Assembly (NCBI GenBank): GCA_008704415.1
Contig: VXIS01000061.1
Span: forward strand, 62,001 to 126,000
From: Sphaerosporella brunnea
Taxonomy: Eukaryota > Ascomycota > Pezizomycetes > Pezizales > Pyronemataceae
Length of the DNA: 64,000 nt
Direction: 5' to 3'
Each line of letters opens with the position of its first letter. Position 1 is the first letter of the stretch. Made by a program: the position numbers and the translations under genes. The notes beneath the pieces were generated by a model. It saw only the letters and a program-made list of their open reading frames with translations. It did not search any database and had not been told where the DNA came from. Positions 52,956-64,000 of the stretch are shown piece after piece.

Positions 52956-53146
52956 TGCCCACTATTCTCTACGGCGTTAGACACTTTCCTTGCACAGACG
53001 CATTGCCCGATTACAACGTCTGACGCCCCCCTAAAACATCGGATATGACGCTCCACAGAGGTTTGTTTATACACGTCGAGCACCTGGCCATCGTCACACT
53101 GTACCGCTACAAAACGTTTTTGAAACCCCATTTTTTTACAACGGTA

Positions 53147-53243
53147 TGTATGACGCCGCCTACACTTAGGTGCATAGTGGCTCGCGTTTGCATCCTATAT
53201 TAGGGTAATATCAAGGTGAGTTGAAAAAAACTAGCGTAAGCAA

Positions 53244-53284
<41 letters not shown>

Positions 53285-54232
53285 ACTCTCCGATCAGCTA
53301 CAGGATTTTCCAGTCTTCAACCCACCCGAAGCCGAACCACCACGAACCCAAGTCGCGCTCAACGTTTGAGAGGGGGGGTTCCTCCAGCTTTCATCCGGCA
53401 CGCAGCCTTCTTCTCATCGGCTACGTACAACTCTATCGACTCTCATGCAAGGCTCAGGCGCACGCACGCAAGAGCGTTCGGTGGGAAAAAGCTGCTGGTG
53501 ATGACGTAGAGGAGGTTTGTCGTCGCCGGGGCACACCGCCACCATCGCCACATTTCATATGTACCCGCCGCCGGGCGAAATTGCCACCAAAAGACCTGGG
53601 TTCTTGATGGTGGTGCGGGCTGGCCAAGTGGCGGGTTGAAGCCACGCGATCTCGCAGTTTCAAACCTAACAAAAAAAAAAAAAAAAAAAAAAAAAAACTT
53701 TGAGTAGAATATTGCTTCTTGTTTTTTTTTTCGTTTTTTTTGTTTTTTTTTTGGACCCTTTATCATGATATCGAAACCACAGATAGATGATGGGTCGCCA
53801 AACAGGCCGAGTAACTCGCAAGGTCGCGTAACATCGCTTGTTCTACCGCAACCACTCTAAACGCACCCTGACTAGTAGAACATCTAGGAGGCGCGCTGCC
53901 GGAGCTCCCCCAGGGACTGCTCGTTTCTTACCCCTTCTCCGAACGTCACCCTTTCGCATCGTCATAGTAAGACCTTTTGCCTTCACCTTTCGTTCCCTTT
54001 TGGGTGGGCAGAAAAGAAAGCCTCTATTCACAAGATTGCACTCGACAAGGGAAGAATGTGTACGATACTCAATGATCTATCATCTGCTCTAGCTGTCTAT
54101 CCATCCCATTCGCCCCGCCCGAGTCTACTATTATAATATACGTATACTACAACAAAACCAAAAGCTATGCCAATTCAGCACACAAAAAAAAAAAACGCCG
54201 TCCGCATACAATCTTACAAAGCCGCCTCTACA
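53147..54232. other. Intergenic repeat-rich sequence
   Basis: It contains an A-run of 39 (53245-53283), a second A-run (53671-53697), a T-rich stretch (53720-53752) and the dispersed repeat partner at 53967-54025. No gene is supported. Confidence 0.5.
53967..54025. repeat. Dispersed repeat, partner at 45364-45424
   Basis: Same-orientation copy of the AGACCTTTTGC(C/T)TTCACC block, TTCCCTTTTGGGTGGGC and GAAAGCCTC. See the partner for details. Confidence 0.65.
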
Positions 54233-56552
54233 CTAGATATTCGGGCTCAACAAATCGTATTTAACGCAATCCTCAATGACCTCGATCGAGCTGGTGACAA
54301 ACTGTCTAGTTTCGAGCGCAAGCCAGACTTTAAGCAAGCTCAACGTGCCTCCACCGTTCGGCTGGGCAGTAGTTGTAGCGTGCATCGCGGCCCCGGCACC
54401 GACCGCTCTCAACATGGGTAAAGAACTGCGCATAAAATCTCAGCAGCTGTTTCGGCGCACAGGTCACTTGCGACGTACCTCTTGAGCAGGTCCATCTGGG
54501 GGTCCAGAGCCCTGCCGATTCCTTCGAGTAGCAACATCGATAACACCACGTTCACAAAGTCTCCCTCCATGCGCACATGGTGAGTTCGCACCATTTGCAA
54601 CACTTCGCTGAGGATGTCACCAAAGCTGATGCTGCCGAGCGCGAGAGTCCGCGATTTGACTGTGAGAACAAGACGCTGCATCTTCAGCGCGAAGCCTTCG
54701 ACATCGATTACTGATTCAGGTGCCCGTGAACGCTCGACCATGAGTTTCCCCGCGCGGTAGCCATCGAATTCGGCGATTGCACGGAAGAGGCCCAGGAAGT
54801 TGCGTCGGTTGGTGCTGTTGAGCTCCGTTACGAGACCCGCGTCGATGAAGACCAACTGTGGACGATAGCCCTCTTCCTCCAGTTTTTCAAGCTCGCGATC
54901 CCATGCATCTCTGTTCCCACGGTGCGGCATCAGGCGGGAACGCACTTCGGCTGTGCCGTCTTCCTGGTCCGGTTTGGAGGGTTCGGAATGGGCGGAAGAA
55001 AACAATGGAAAGCGAGAGAGTAGTGAAAGAGTCGTAAGCGGTTTGAGAAAGCGAATTATGATATTTCCTGGATGTAGGTCTGAGTGGATAAAATTGTCCA
55101 TAACCAACATGTGCTGCACAATCTCAGAATCAGATAAACGCAGTAAAAGGTGGTGAGGTATACCAGAAATGCGTCCAGGCCCATGTTTGCTATTTCCTGT
55201 TGATAAGGCCCGCCACCATTCTCAAGGAATGCACTGAGAGGCACGCCATCCACGAACTCTTCAACCAGAATGTCTCGCGTGGTGTAATCCCGATATGGTG
55301 TGGGGAAAGTGACAGTTGTTCGGTTCTTGAAGTTGGAACGGAACCTGGCCAGATTCTCCGCTTCGATTCGCAGATCCATCTGCAAACGCATCATGCCGCT
55401 GAACGTGTCTACCTCGTCCGGAAACGATAACCATTCCAGCGTGGGGATTCTGTTCAGTAGAACCGCAAAGAACCGCATGATCCGGAGGTCACGGTTCACG
55501 ACCTTATCGACCCGTGGGTGTATCACTTTGATAGCAACATCTGTAGACGGTGGTCCTTGACCTGGCGAACTCTTGACTAACCCTTCGACTCTATCCAGGA
55601 GGTTTCTTCGGAAGTTTTTGCCTTCCTTTCGCTCTGGCGGGAGAAGTCCAGGCTTGATTTTGGCTTTGTAGACCTGGGCAATCGCGCCCACTCCTAATGG
55701 CACCTCATCGAACTCTTCGAAGATGTCCTCGAACTTCCGTCCGCCGAATGCCTCACGTATTATCCGTTCAGTTTCCCTGAAGGAGTGGGCTTTGGCGTTA
55801 GAGTGCAATTTGGACATCACATCGCACAGCTCTATCGGGAAGATGTCAGTTCTCGAGGCGGCCCATTGCCCGAGCTGTTACTCCGGGTCAGTTCCTGTTT
55901 TTTACTCGATGGCAACTCAGAAAGACCCGACCTTAATAAACGTCGGTCCTGCCCTTTCCAGACTGTGGACCAAAAAGCCATACCACCACAAGGTTCCCCT
56001 GCGTTCATCGCTCCTTTCGGACACCCTCTCACCCGCGTAGATCAACGGAACCGTCAGGATGACAGGTGCAAAAATAGCCACCAGAGTAACAAAACGGAAG
56101 CCAGTGGCCAGCGGTTCGATAATGTAGTCAATCACAAACAACCTTGTTGTCCGAAGCACCCAGCGAATCAAGGGCAAACCATCTGGAACAGAAGCTCTTG
56201 CCTTACGCTCCCGTTCCGACTCGGCAAGCATCAGTTCCTCCACGGTTTTATCATCTGCGAGAACCGGGGTCATGGGCGTTGCTGCAGCTTCCGCTTCCGC
56301 TCCTTGTTGCGTGACAGCCAGCGCGCCGGCCAGCGTCGTCAGCGAGCCGACATACAGAACGAGTCTGCGGTTTGAGTGATTGCCGCGCAATGCGGGGCGC
56401 CGCTGAAACACGGAACCGGCTTGAGAGTAACATCTAATATTGCCACTATATCGGGAATGACGTATCGAAGCTGTCCATGTTGGCGCCGAACGGCGGAGGA
56501 GAGCGTGGAGCGGTACGGGAAGTTTGCGAGTGCGAGTAAAAGCAGCTCGCAT
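54233..56552 (-). CDS. CQD1: UbiB/ABC1-family atypical kinase, ADCK2/Cqd1-like (mitochondrial)
   Basis: Four exons on the minus strand: 56552-55932, 55874-55164, 55113-54479, 54425-54233; 719 aa, introns 57, 50 and 53 bp. UbiB kinases of the Cqd1/ADCK2 type control coenzyme Q distribution and lipid homeostasis at the inner mitochondrial membrane. The N-terminus is Arg-rich and acid-poor (MRAAFTRTRKLPVPLHALLR), a likely presequence, with membrane segments before the kinase part. The family's KxGQ motif reads FIKLGQWAASR and is rebuilt across intron 1 (K207-Q210). VGAIAQVYKA replaces the Gly-loop, VAIKVIHPRV gives the Lys, HSDLHPGN (~454-461) the catalytic loop and FIDAG (~D535) the metal site, all intact. 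A ~70-residue insertion separates the last two. LGQWAASR with DIFP favours ADCK2 over ADCK1/Mcp2 or Coq8. Confidence 0.9.
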
Positions 56553-57276
56553 AGCTATCGAGAAAGTGTTGGTGGTTATCTAGGTAAGTCGCGGAAGGAG
56601 GAGCTGCCATCAGGTTCGCTGGATGAGCACTGAACGCCGCTTGACGGCAAAACATGACGCCGTCGGGATTTTTTAGCCATGTGCAAGGAGTCTAAATCGC
56701 AGCGGAGCCTCAATCATTGATCGTCACCCGCTGTAACACAATTGGCTGCCTTTTCTGGGGCGCCGGCAATCACGCGGTTCTTTGCAGTCTGGTCATAAAG
56801 TTTTCGGGGGGCGTAGATAGATAGCGATGCCCCTATGGTTACTGGCAGACACGATAATCTGAGAGATTGAGCCTTATTTTATTTTTGAGGGGGGGGGTTC
56901 TATTCAGACTTCCAGACGTCCAAAAATATGGGTCGCGCAAGGCCGCGCTGTGCAGCCATCAGACCGGCCCTCGACTGGTGTGAGGGCGGGGATGTTGTGT
57001 ATGTGGAGTCGAAGATCAACCCAGCGGGAAATGGGGCGCCCATTTCAGACACCGTTTCCAGCTGCTAAACCCTTCTAGGCCGCTGCGGGAAGTCTTCCAG
57101 TATCCATCCACAGTGAGCGTGAAACAGTTCGCCCCTCTCCGCAAGACATGCACGCTGATCGTGACTTCAGCCCGCTATGCAGAATACGTGCAGAACATGT
57201 ACCTCGCTCGTTAGCGTTCGATTTGCGCTGATGTTCCGACGCTTGCTATTCGCTGGAACCAGAGCGACCCATAGCC

Positions 57277-57435
57277 ATGGCTTCCTTTCAAAGCCAGACA
57301 TCACCAGTGGAGTTCCTCTTGACGGGTCTCCACGTTGATAACAACTCGACAGCCTTTACGTACTGGTATGTGAAGAACGACGGACCCGTCGGTGGTACCG
57401 TCGAGCAAGGATCCAGGATGGGTACGTGTACCTAG
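57277..57435 (+). CDS. Possible short or truncated coding sequence
   Basis: ATG at 57277 in a good context (AGCCATGGC) opens MASFQSQTSPVEFLLTGLHV and continues NNSTAFTYWYVKNDGPVGGT before a stop at 57433-57435; a GTACGTG donor-like site lies just before it (57421). The composition looks protein-like, unlike the surrounding frames. A downstream exon could begin after CCCCAG at 57465-57470, but no continuation is convincing. It may be a gene remnant; function unknown. Confidence 0.25.
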   Translation: MASFQSQTSPVEFLLTGLHVDNNSTAFTYWYVKNDGPVGGTVEQGSRMGTCT

Positions 57436-58502
57436 ATCAACGTTAACGTGCGTCGCCATGTTTTGCCCCAGATCTCGCCTCACGATGCTATCCAGCGTCC
57501 ACACGACGATGGCTCTTTGCCATGCACGCTGGTTGCTCGTGACGCATGGTAGCTGTCGTGTCGTGCGGCGAGACCGGAACATATACATACTTGTATACCT
57601 CTGGAGAACGGTATTTCGGATAGGGCTGAGCAGGGGGGATCGCGTGGCGGCTGCAAAACGCAAGTGCTGTTTGCTCCGATCCGAGTTACGGACATGCGCA
57701 GCATCACGGGCAAGACTCCATGGCTCTGTCTTGTTCGGCGGCTTGCTTCCGAGCCGTCATGCATGATAACACGATAGATGATATTATATGTCTGTGTTCT
57801 TGCCGGCAGGTTCCGAGGTTGAGAGGAGAAGCCCTTGTGTTTTTGACGGCTTGCGCGTTTCTGGCAACTCCCATCATCTCCCCGTCGGCCCAGGCCCTCG
57901 AAACAGCAACGTTGACGCGAGAAGCCATCCATGTCCTTGGAAAACCTCCCCCCGTGGAAGTGGTAGCTCGCATGGCAGGCCTGGGCTCGCTACATATATC
58001 TATCTATGTCAGTCGTAAAGAGTCTCGGTATGTCCCTGACTGCGTTTCGTGCTCTTCTTCGATCAGGGGCGGTGCTGGCGTCCTGCCAGATGAGGAAGCG
58101 TCCTGGAAGACCAACCAGCTCCACCACACCCATGCCCAATCCCTCTAGCACTGCAAAATGCAAATTCTGAACCCACCTACTCCAGTGTGTATGTACTCGT
58201 ATCTAAGTAGCTGCTGCTACGCCGTTCGGCCCGAATTTATTACCACAGCACTAACTGCGTTCCAACCCCCTCCCCCCCCCCCCCCCGCGCATGCTGGTTG
58301 GCCAATTCAAGACCACCTGCATAAGTAGATCCAGATGGCGGGGATATTATTGTGGCCGCTGCCGGTCAAAAGCCTTCTCGAATCGAATGCGTTCTTTCTC
58401 TTCGCACTTGCTGTTGCTGGGTCCGTCAAAATACGTTGGGGACTGGTTCGATCTCGCCTCGATTCCTCAGCTCTACACCGCAGGCCGGATATACAAAGTA
58501 CA

Positions 58503-58561
58503 TACACATACACACACACACACAGACATACACACAGACATACACACAGACATACACACAC
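58503..58561. repeat. CA-rich tandem repeat, 12-bp unit
   Basis: A (CA)n run is followed by about three copies of ACACACAGACAT, ~120 bp upstream of the GPCR-RGS start codon. Confidence 0.85.
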
Positions 58562-58681
58562 GTTCCTTACGTTCACTCAACAGCTCAGCTCAGCACTTGT
58601 TGATCGGCCCTTATTTTGGCTCTTCTTGGCGGATTCGTTGCTTTGTTATTTCCTTCTGCTCACTCGTTTGCCTCGAAAAAC

Positions 58682-60771
58682 ATGCATGTGGATATCCGGA
58701 TACGCGATCAAGGCCCTGCTCCAGGTCTTGATCGTCGTGATGCACCACCGATGCCCATGCAACTGCCGCCACATTTCGGTTCGCCACTTCTGGACACTAC
58801 AGGAAAGATCTATGTGTCGCTGGCTGTGGTGTGGACTGCGTTAATCGCTGGAGGGACCTTGATATTTCTGCGGCACAGAAATTTGCCATTCATCCAGCTC
58901 AAAAATGTTCCGCTCGTTATTGCTGCATTGGCACTGCTCCATTTGCAGCTGGTGTTTGACTTGCTGCAGTACCCACTCAACGGGTGGTTGCCTTGCGCGA
59001 TCGAATTCTGGATCATGAACATCTGTCTGCCGTAAGCATTCGCAATCTCCAGTGGCAGCGACTAGGTTTCACTCGTACTTCTGCTGACAATCGTCATCTT
59101 TGCCACCAGACTCGGTATCGCAGCATTCCAGACAAACAACTGGGTTCTGTTCAGCCGCGCATGGGGACAAAAGCATCTTCTATCGAAAAACTCGGGCCCC
59201 AAAGGCGTTTTGGCTGAGCGAAGCGCAGCAGACTTAGCGCTGCATGGAAGCTTCCTGCAGCGAAAGCTTTATGCCTGGCGTCAGCTGTGCATCCTCAAGA
59301 AGATGTATCGAGTGGTCGCCGTGGCCACTGCAATCCAGGTGTGTTTATTTGGTCACACACCATGCTCATGATCATCCTCGCGCTTAGCCCTGTTGACTTT
59401 CGAGTCATGCAAAGCGGATGCTGACGAGTGGAAATAGTTTATTGTCGCACTGGTCATCTTTTTGGTGTCACGGCGGTTCCACGGCAGTTTCGGCCTCGTG
59501 GGAAACCAAGCAACTTCGTTTGAGTGTCGCGCCGGCTGGGAATGGTATGTGCAGTCCATCTTACACGAATATGGCGGAGTTCGCCGCAGCTTATCGAATA
59601 GAACCCTTTATTAACTGTCCACAGGTTTCCCTCGGGCATTTGGCAGGCAGTGTGGACGTATGGTGTGGGACCTTTCATCCTCTTCAAAATCCGTAAGATC
59701 AGGGACACGCACCATTGGCGGCTGCAGACCACGCTCGCCATTCTATTCAGGTATCTTCCCAATTATTTCGTTCCAAACACTTTTTCCCCTTTCCCAAACA
59801 GGAGTTTGCATGCGTTCTGCAGCGAAAAAAAAACAGAATTCTGATACACATGTGCCACACTCTTCAGCCTCCCTGCCCTACCATTGTGGCTGTCCACCTG
59901 GTTCACTCTCGACTTTTATATCATGAACACCTACTGGGCTCCAACAATGTGGTTTGTACCGGGACTCGCGGCGATGGAGTTCATCATCCTCTTCTTCCCT
60001 CTCATGGAAATCTACACCTTTACCCACCTCCAAAAGAAAGCCCGCGAGGAACCAGGACACAACAAGTTCAGTAAATACTCTGCCGCAGCGCTTGAATGCG
60101 CACTACGAAACGAATCGGACCTCGATCGACTGGAAGAATTTGCGGCCACAAAAGATCTCACCGGAGAGAACATCATGTTCCTTAAAAGCGTCGCCGCCTG
60201 GAAAGCGAAATTCCACGCATCCGAAAACAACGGCACTCCAGAAGGCATGCAATGGGCGGTTCGCCGCGAGCTTTACGATGAAGCCGAGCAAATCTGGGGA
60301 AGGCTGATTGATCAAGAAACGGCGCACTTCCCGCTCAACATTGACGACAGCATATACCGATCACTCGAGAGAGTGTTCGGCTCCACCAATACTTGCTCAA
60401 GCGCCAGCTCCAGATCAAACATCGCTCCTTTCGCGGACGATGTCTGGTTAGCCAAACGAAGTAGCCAGTCTGACTGCATTGAACTGTGCACAAAGGAGGC
60501 GAGCGTTTCGGTATCTGAAAACGACTGGATGGGTCTACCCGGTGGACCGGGCTTCTGTAAAGAGCTGTTTGACAGAGCCGAGAGTAGCGTGCGTCAAATG
60601 GTCCTTGAGAATACTTGGATACGATACGTGGACTCTCTGCCCGAAGAGGAGCGCCAACGGATCGGTGTCGCAGACAGCATAGGCGGCCCCGTGAGTTGGC
60701 GGTGGAGAAGCGTGTTCTGGAAACGGAACAGCAGCGGGCGACGGTTGAATGGTTGGAGTTCGAGGGTCTGA
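58682..60771 (+). CDS. Seven-TM receptor with C-terminal RGS domain (GprK-like)
   Basis: Five exons: 58682-59031, 59110-59338, 59438-59544, 59625-59750, 59868-60771; 571 aa. Fungal 7TM-RGS proteins couple a receptor module to a GTPase-activating domain for G-alpha subunits. Hydrophobic segments include IYVSLAVVWTALIAGGTLIF, VIAALALLHLQLVFDLL, FIVALVIFLV, FILF, LAILFSLPALPLWLSTWF and FVPGLAAMEFIILFFPLMEI. The RGS domain spans ~342-442: ALRNESDLDRLEEFAATKD, GENIMFLKSVAAWKAKF, then FPLNIDDSIYRSLERVF. The C-tail is Ser-rich and ends in a basic/Trp stretch. No signal peptide is seen. Introns of 78, 99, 80 and 117 bp each restore frame. The start is the first in-frame ATG after an upstream stop-free stretch; ATG at 58752 is an alternative. 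Confidence 0.87.
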
Positions 60772-61334
60772 GTTTGAGATTTTTTTTTTTTGTTTTTTTT
60801 TTGTTTTTTTTTGTTTTTCCATGCATGTCAATTGGCGGGAGTTTTGGGATTTATATTTCATATTTTGGAGTTGGCCGGATCTGGGAGTTATACACATGTT
60901 TTCGAGGCACTTTTCTCTTACATAGAGGCTTTTCATTTCTCCATCTTGAGCCTGTTACTGTCTATAGTCGCTCGTTCCACACTATCCACCCTTTACTGTA
61001 GATCAGCTTTGTTCAGCCGTTTTGGACAAAGCACCTCCGTTCGTTGCTGTAAATACAGATTATTCTTCGTTGATTGAAGGAATGTACATACTATGCTGGG
61101 CCGTGTTGAAAGCAATCCATTTGCAAAGTCGGGCTGTCAAAGTCAGTGTTGGTGCGCATCCATGAAGATGCGCTCGTGTTACCCAATTAAAGGGCCAGCC
61201 AGCATTCACCTTCTTCACCTCACATCACACTCTCGCTATGCGCATTTGAAACGGCAACCCTTTTTTTTTTTTTTTGGTAGTATTCGAAATAGCTCTCCCG
61301 TCTACGTCAATTGCTCGAAATACGGGACCTTTCA
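60772..61334. other. Intergenic, T-rich
   Basis: 563 bp; T-runs at 60780-60818 in the GPCR-RGS 3' flank and at 61261-61275 just upstream of the next ATG. No gene seen. Confidence 0.5.
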
Positions 61335-63607
61335 ATGACCACGCTTGCAACGAGCTTGTCCGCTTTCACGGACATGGGCTATTCTCTGCTCAAACTCGGC
61401 ATTTCGATTGGGCTCATAGTCCTTTTGATTCCAGCCTTGTTACTCTCATTGCTTCTGTTTGCGTATGAATCCTGCTGCTTTGTTGCAACTGCTGAGGCCT
61501 TGAAAAGGCACTGGTTTGCTGATAGGGTCTTCTTCGCAGTATTCTTGTATCTCCTATACTCATTGCATCCCTCATCTACCTCAATGGTCTCGATAACCTC
61601 TACTTTTTTCCTCTGGCTTTGGAGTTGAAATCGGTAATCGATGACGTTTTGGCTCTTTCTGGGGATCCTTTGTCTGTAAAAGCTCGAAAGTGCGTGCTTG
61701 GAAAGCCATACAGCGATCATACAGGCAGCTGACACTATTAGGACCCTCCCATTCACTCCAACTCCGAAGACCGTGCCTGTCACGCCGCGAAGGAGTAGCT
61801 TCATCTCCGACTTTGAAAGTTCCAAAGAAGCTTCGTTAGACATATATTCGCACCGGTTGTATGGCACCGCACCCGAAGGCTTTCGATCTTCCAGCCGCTC
61901 CAGCAGAAAGGCCATTCCTGATTTCGATGAATGCGATTCACCGAGTTCAATGCAGTGTCACAACGGGGATAATCCAGATACCCCAAGGTCCCCGCGTAAC
62001 AAGCCATTCGATCTCACGGATAAGGAGTTCTCGCCTCACTGGTCCGCTGGAAGACCTATCCAATGGAGCCCGTCACCTAGTCCTTTGAACATCTCTTTCA
62101 CAGGACCTACATCTCCCGCCCGTTGGCCCTCTCCTGAGATCGACTCAGAGGGACAGAGCCTCAGAAGCCCTGCTTTCAGGCCAACCAAGGGTGACATCGA
62201 GCCTTCCCCATTTCGACTAGAGCCCGTCAAAGATGCCATAGACGACAAAATTACACCGTTGCTCCTGCTAGCCAGTAGTAAAGCACATTTCTCAACCTCG
62301 CTACCTGATGCCCTGCGAAATATCAACTCGAGCGAGCTTGGTCTGCTCAACTCACATCCTCAGGAACCCTTTTCCCCACTGGGCAATGATAGTCTGGAAC
62401 TGCTTGTGCCCAAGATAGACGTGAAAGCAGTGCCAGAGAATAGGAAACAGGCCCTTATTTCCGAGTTCAAGAAAGTGATTGCTGAGCTGGAAGCTACTTT
62501 GGAAAAGCGAGATGAAGACGTTTACACTAAGGAGTTACTTTCCGGGGCACCAACCCCGCCTCCTAGACCTACTACGTTTCCGAGGAACAGAATGGCCCGT
62601 GACTGTCCGATGGCTCGATGGGGGGAGTTGAATCCCAAGCTCTTCTTACCACCGCCTTTCGATAGCCCGCAGAAAGAGAATGGGAGGCTGTCTCCGGTTG
62701 CTGATGGCCTTTATGGTGCTGAGAACGTAGATGCAGATTACTGGAAGGGGTTCGACCAAACATATGATGTTCGGGACCGATCGTTCGAGAGCATCAAGTC
62801 TGACGAGGATTTGCAGCCCCTGAGATGGAAGAACAAGAGCAAATGGATTGAAAAGGGTGTCAACGTCTTGACCCAACTGGATGAGGAGAGCTTGGGAAGC
62901 AACAGCAGCGTCAAGGTCACACCTTCCAAGAAAGAGGTGCGCTGGAAAGATGAGGTACGTGAAGGGCATAGTTCCACACATCAGAATGACCTAACGCATG
63001 AGTCGTCTAGGCGCTGCCAATTTCTCCTGTGGCAGAGATCATTCCTCACGATGAGACACCCTTCCATGCCGATTTGGAAATTGAGGCCCAAGACCTACCA
63101 GGCCTGCCATTATTCCCCGTACAGCCTTCTACCCTTTTATTCATCGAAAACAGTGTTCCTGGGCGCCAAGTGGAGACCCCTATTTCAACCGAAAATATCA
63201 AGGTCGAAGCCGATAGTGATTTTAAGCACCAGGCGTCAGTCGAACCTGCGCCCCAAACACCGACTCGCCCGGCCTTGGTGGCTGCTAGAAACGTCAACAG
63301 GGAACTCGCAGCCAACTCTCCAGTGAATTCACCCTCTGGGTCGGTGTCTGGAAAGCTGATCAAACTATTCGAGGAACTCAGCAAGCCGGGAGCTCGTTCT
63401 CCACCGAAAACTCTCGATGTTTCCCCCGCTAATTCTGGGCGACTCGATAGTGTTGCAGTTGAAGATATGATGACTAGCACTGGTTTCGTCATGGATGGAT
63501 CTGTCGACGGCGCCGCGGAAGCGGACAAGAAGAGGGATGTTTTAGCCCCGGTTCAAAACGACGGTACTCAAGCTGCTCGTCATGATGGATTGGATGAAAG
63601 CTTTTGA
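61335..63607 (+). CDS. Hypothetical membrane-anchored protein, ~690 aa
   Basis: Likely exons 61335-61462, 61540-61633 (or to 61675), 61725-62954, 63011-63607, giving 682 or 696 aa. Intron 1 (GTATGA...TTCGCAG) and intron 3 (GTACGT...TCTAG, 56 bp) are clear; the second donor is ambiguous (GTAATC at 61634 or GTAAAA at 61676). The N-terminus has two hydrophobic segments: GISIGLIVLLIPALLLSLLL and ILVSPILIASLIYLNGL. The rest is long, Pro/Ser-rich and polar: TLPFTPTPKTVPVTPRRSSF, SPTSPARW-like clusters, a short coiled segment QALISEFKKVIAELEATLEK, and KVTPSKKEVRWKDE near the end of exon 3. There is no catalytic motif. Probably a membrane-tethered regulatory or scaffold protein; the family is not recognised. 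Confidence 0.68.
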
Positions 63608-64000
63608 TTGCTGCTTGTTCTTCGTGCTTAACTTTTAATACCGGAGCTGAGATGGCGGTTGGAGCTATTATTTGGTTAAAGGATTGGTGCCTTTGTTTGT
63701 TGATGGCTTGCTGCTAGGGAAGACGGATGGGAAGATGGACTCCCCGTTGATACCCTTGCTCGATTGGAACAGAATATTGTGGAGTGGTTGCGTTTCGAAT
63801 AATGGAATTTTACGGGCTCTTGACTCTAATGATATGCGTGCAGCAATCTGCGCGAGTGCTCCCGAAGTAGAGTAAACCGGTCTGCGAGATCTTGGCGACT
63901 TCGGAAAGCGGGTTTGGCCATGGACTATAGTCGAGTGACGGTACATGAGGCGAAGCTTCAGTCTCGACCCCCAATCATGCTCCACTCTCCGTCTCCGCCA
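63608..64000. other. 3' flank, no gene seen
   Basis: The remaining 393 bp carry only short ORFs on both strands without recognisable features. Confidence 0.45.

Larger units (their letters stand above)
51743..53146. mobile_element. Element with ~30-bp terminal inverted repeats, nested content
   Basis: The left end TACCGTTGTAAAAAAAAGGG (continuing GGGTTTCAAAA) is repeated inverted at the right end (TTTTGAAACCCCATTTTTTTACAACGGTA, split here as TTTTGAAACCCC / ATTTTTTTACAACGGTA). Flanks give TGTATC on the left and TGTATG on the right, a candidate imperfect 6-bp target-site duplication. Inside lie a LINE fragment (51811-52453), a palindromic element (52840-52955) and a minus-strand frame starting in the right repeat (MGFQKRFVAVQCDDGQVLDV, 53131 down to 52871). 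No transposase is recognised, so it would be non-autonomous. Confidence 0.55.
56553..58681. other. Intergenic between divergent CQD1 and GPCR-RGS genes
   Basis: About 2.1 kb. It holds G- and C-runs (56888-56897; 58267-58286), a 12-bp tandem repeat (58503-58561) and one short protein-like frame at 57277 (separate entry). Other ORFs overlap and look random. Confidence 0.45.

Noticed and set aside
61526..61623. Acceptor GATAG at 61525 for intron 1 of the two-TM protein
   Set aside because: It leads to a stop within ~35 codons; the acceptor ending at 61539 opens the frame that continues as a second membrane segment and joins exon 3.
1..64000. tRNA and rRNA genes
   Set aside because: No GGTTCGA-type B box paired with an A box and no rRNA-like sequence was found by eye; a covariance-model scan would be decisive.

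Overview
The window is nuclear DNA of a filamentous ascomycete (Pezizomycotina). Genes are single transcription units on both strands with short introns (mostly 46-120 bp, GT..AG, CTAAC/CTGAC-like branch sites). The gene set is fungal: a 7-TM receptor carrying an RGS domain, a LaeA-type methyltransferase, the Slh1 helicase, Nse1, Got1, profilin, eIF4G, Cdc123. Splice sites below were placed by eye, by restoring reading frame and family-conserved sequence across GT..AG boundaries.

Layout: 126-1769 (-) an unrecognised 547-aa protein, divergent from SLH1 at 2811-9143 (+, six exons, 1991 aa). 9.1-14.8 kb is a gene-free block with LINE fragments and tandem repeats. 14863-16889 (+) is a Ser/Pro-rich low-complexity protein. 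18.8-22.1 kb is a housekeeping block: profilin (+), GOT1 (-) and NSE1 (+), the last two divergent over 418 bp. 22.1-25.2 kb is gene-free with a long inverted repeat and an unassigned mobile-element-like relic. 25.2-29.7 kb has a LaeA-like methyltransferase (+), a decayed OMS1-type methyltransferase pseudogene (+) and an AhpD/carboxymuconolactone-decarboxylase-like gene (-). A dead Tc1/mariner copy lies at 30.1-31.3 kb. eIF4G (+) follows a very long pyrimidine-rich leader at 34069-38485, converging on a secreted HAD phosphatase with an acidic tail (-, 39140-40459). CDC123 (+), a TRAPPC12-like TPR gene (+), two hAT relics (-) and a nucleolar RRM protein (+) occupy 43-51.5 kb. 51.7-54 kb is a nested repeat block (terminal inverted repeats around a LINE fragment and a palindromic element). 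The right end holds CQD1/ADCK2-like kinase (-), a GPCR-RGS protein (+) and a two-TM hypothetical protein (+).

The genes do not form an evident pathway cluster; this looks like ordinary gene-rich euchromatin with mobile-element relics confined to intergenic blocks. Several genes serve translation or its quality control (SLH1, eIF4G, CDC123, the nucleolar protein), two serve membrane traffic (GOT1, TRAPPC12-like) and two belong to mitochondrial families (CQD1; the dead OMS1 copy). I did not find a convincing new multi-gene system. The items most worth checking are the eroded OMS1 pseudogene, the nested inverted-repeat element at 51743-53146 with its internal 21-bp triple repeat, and a LINE family recognised by its shared 3' end.
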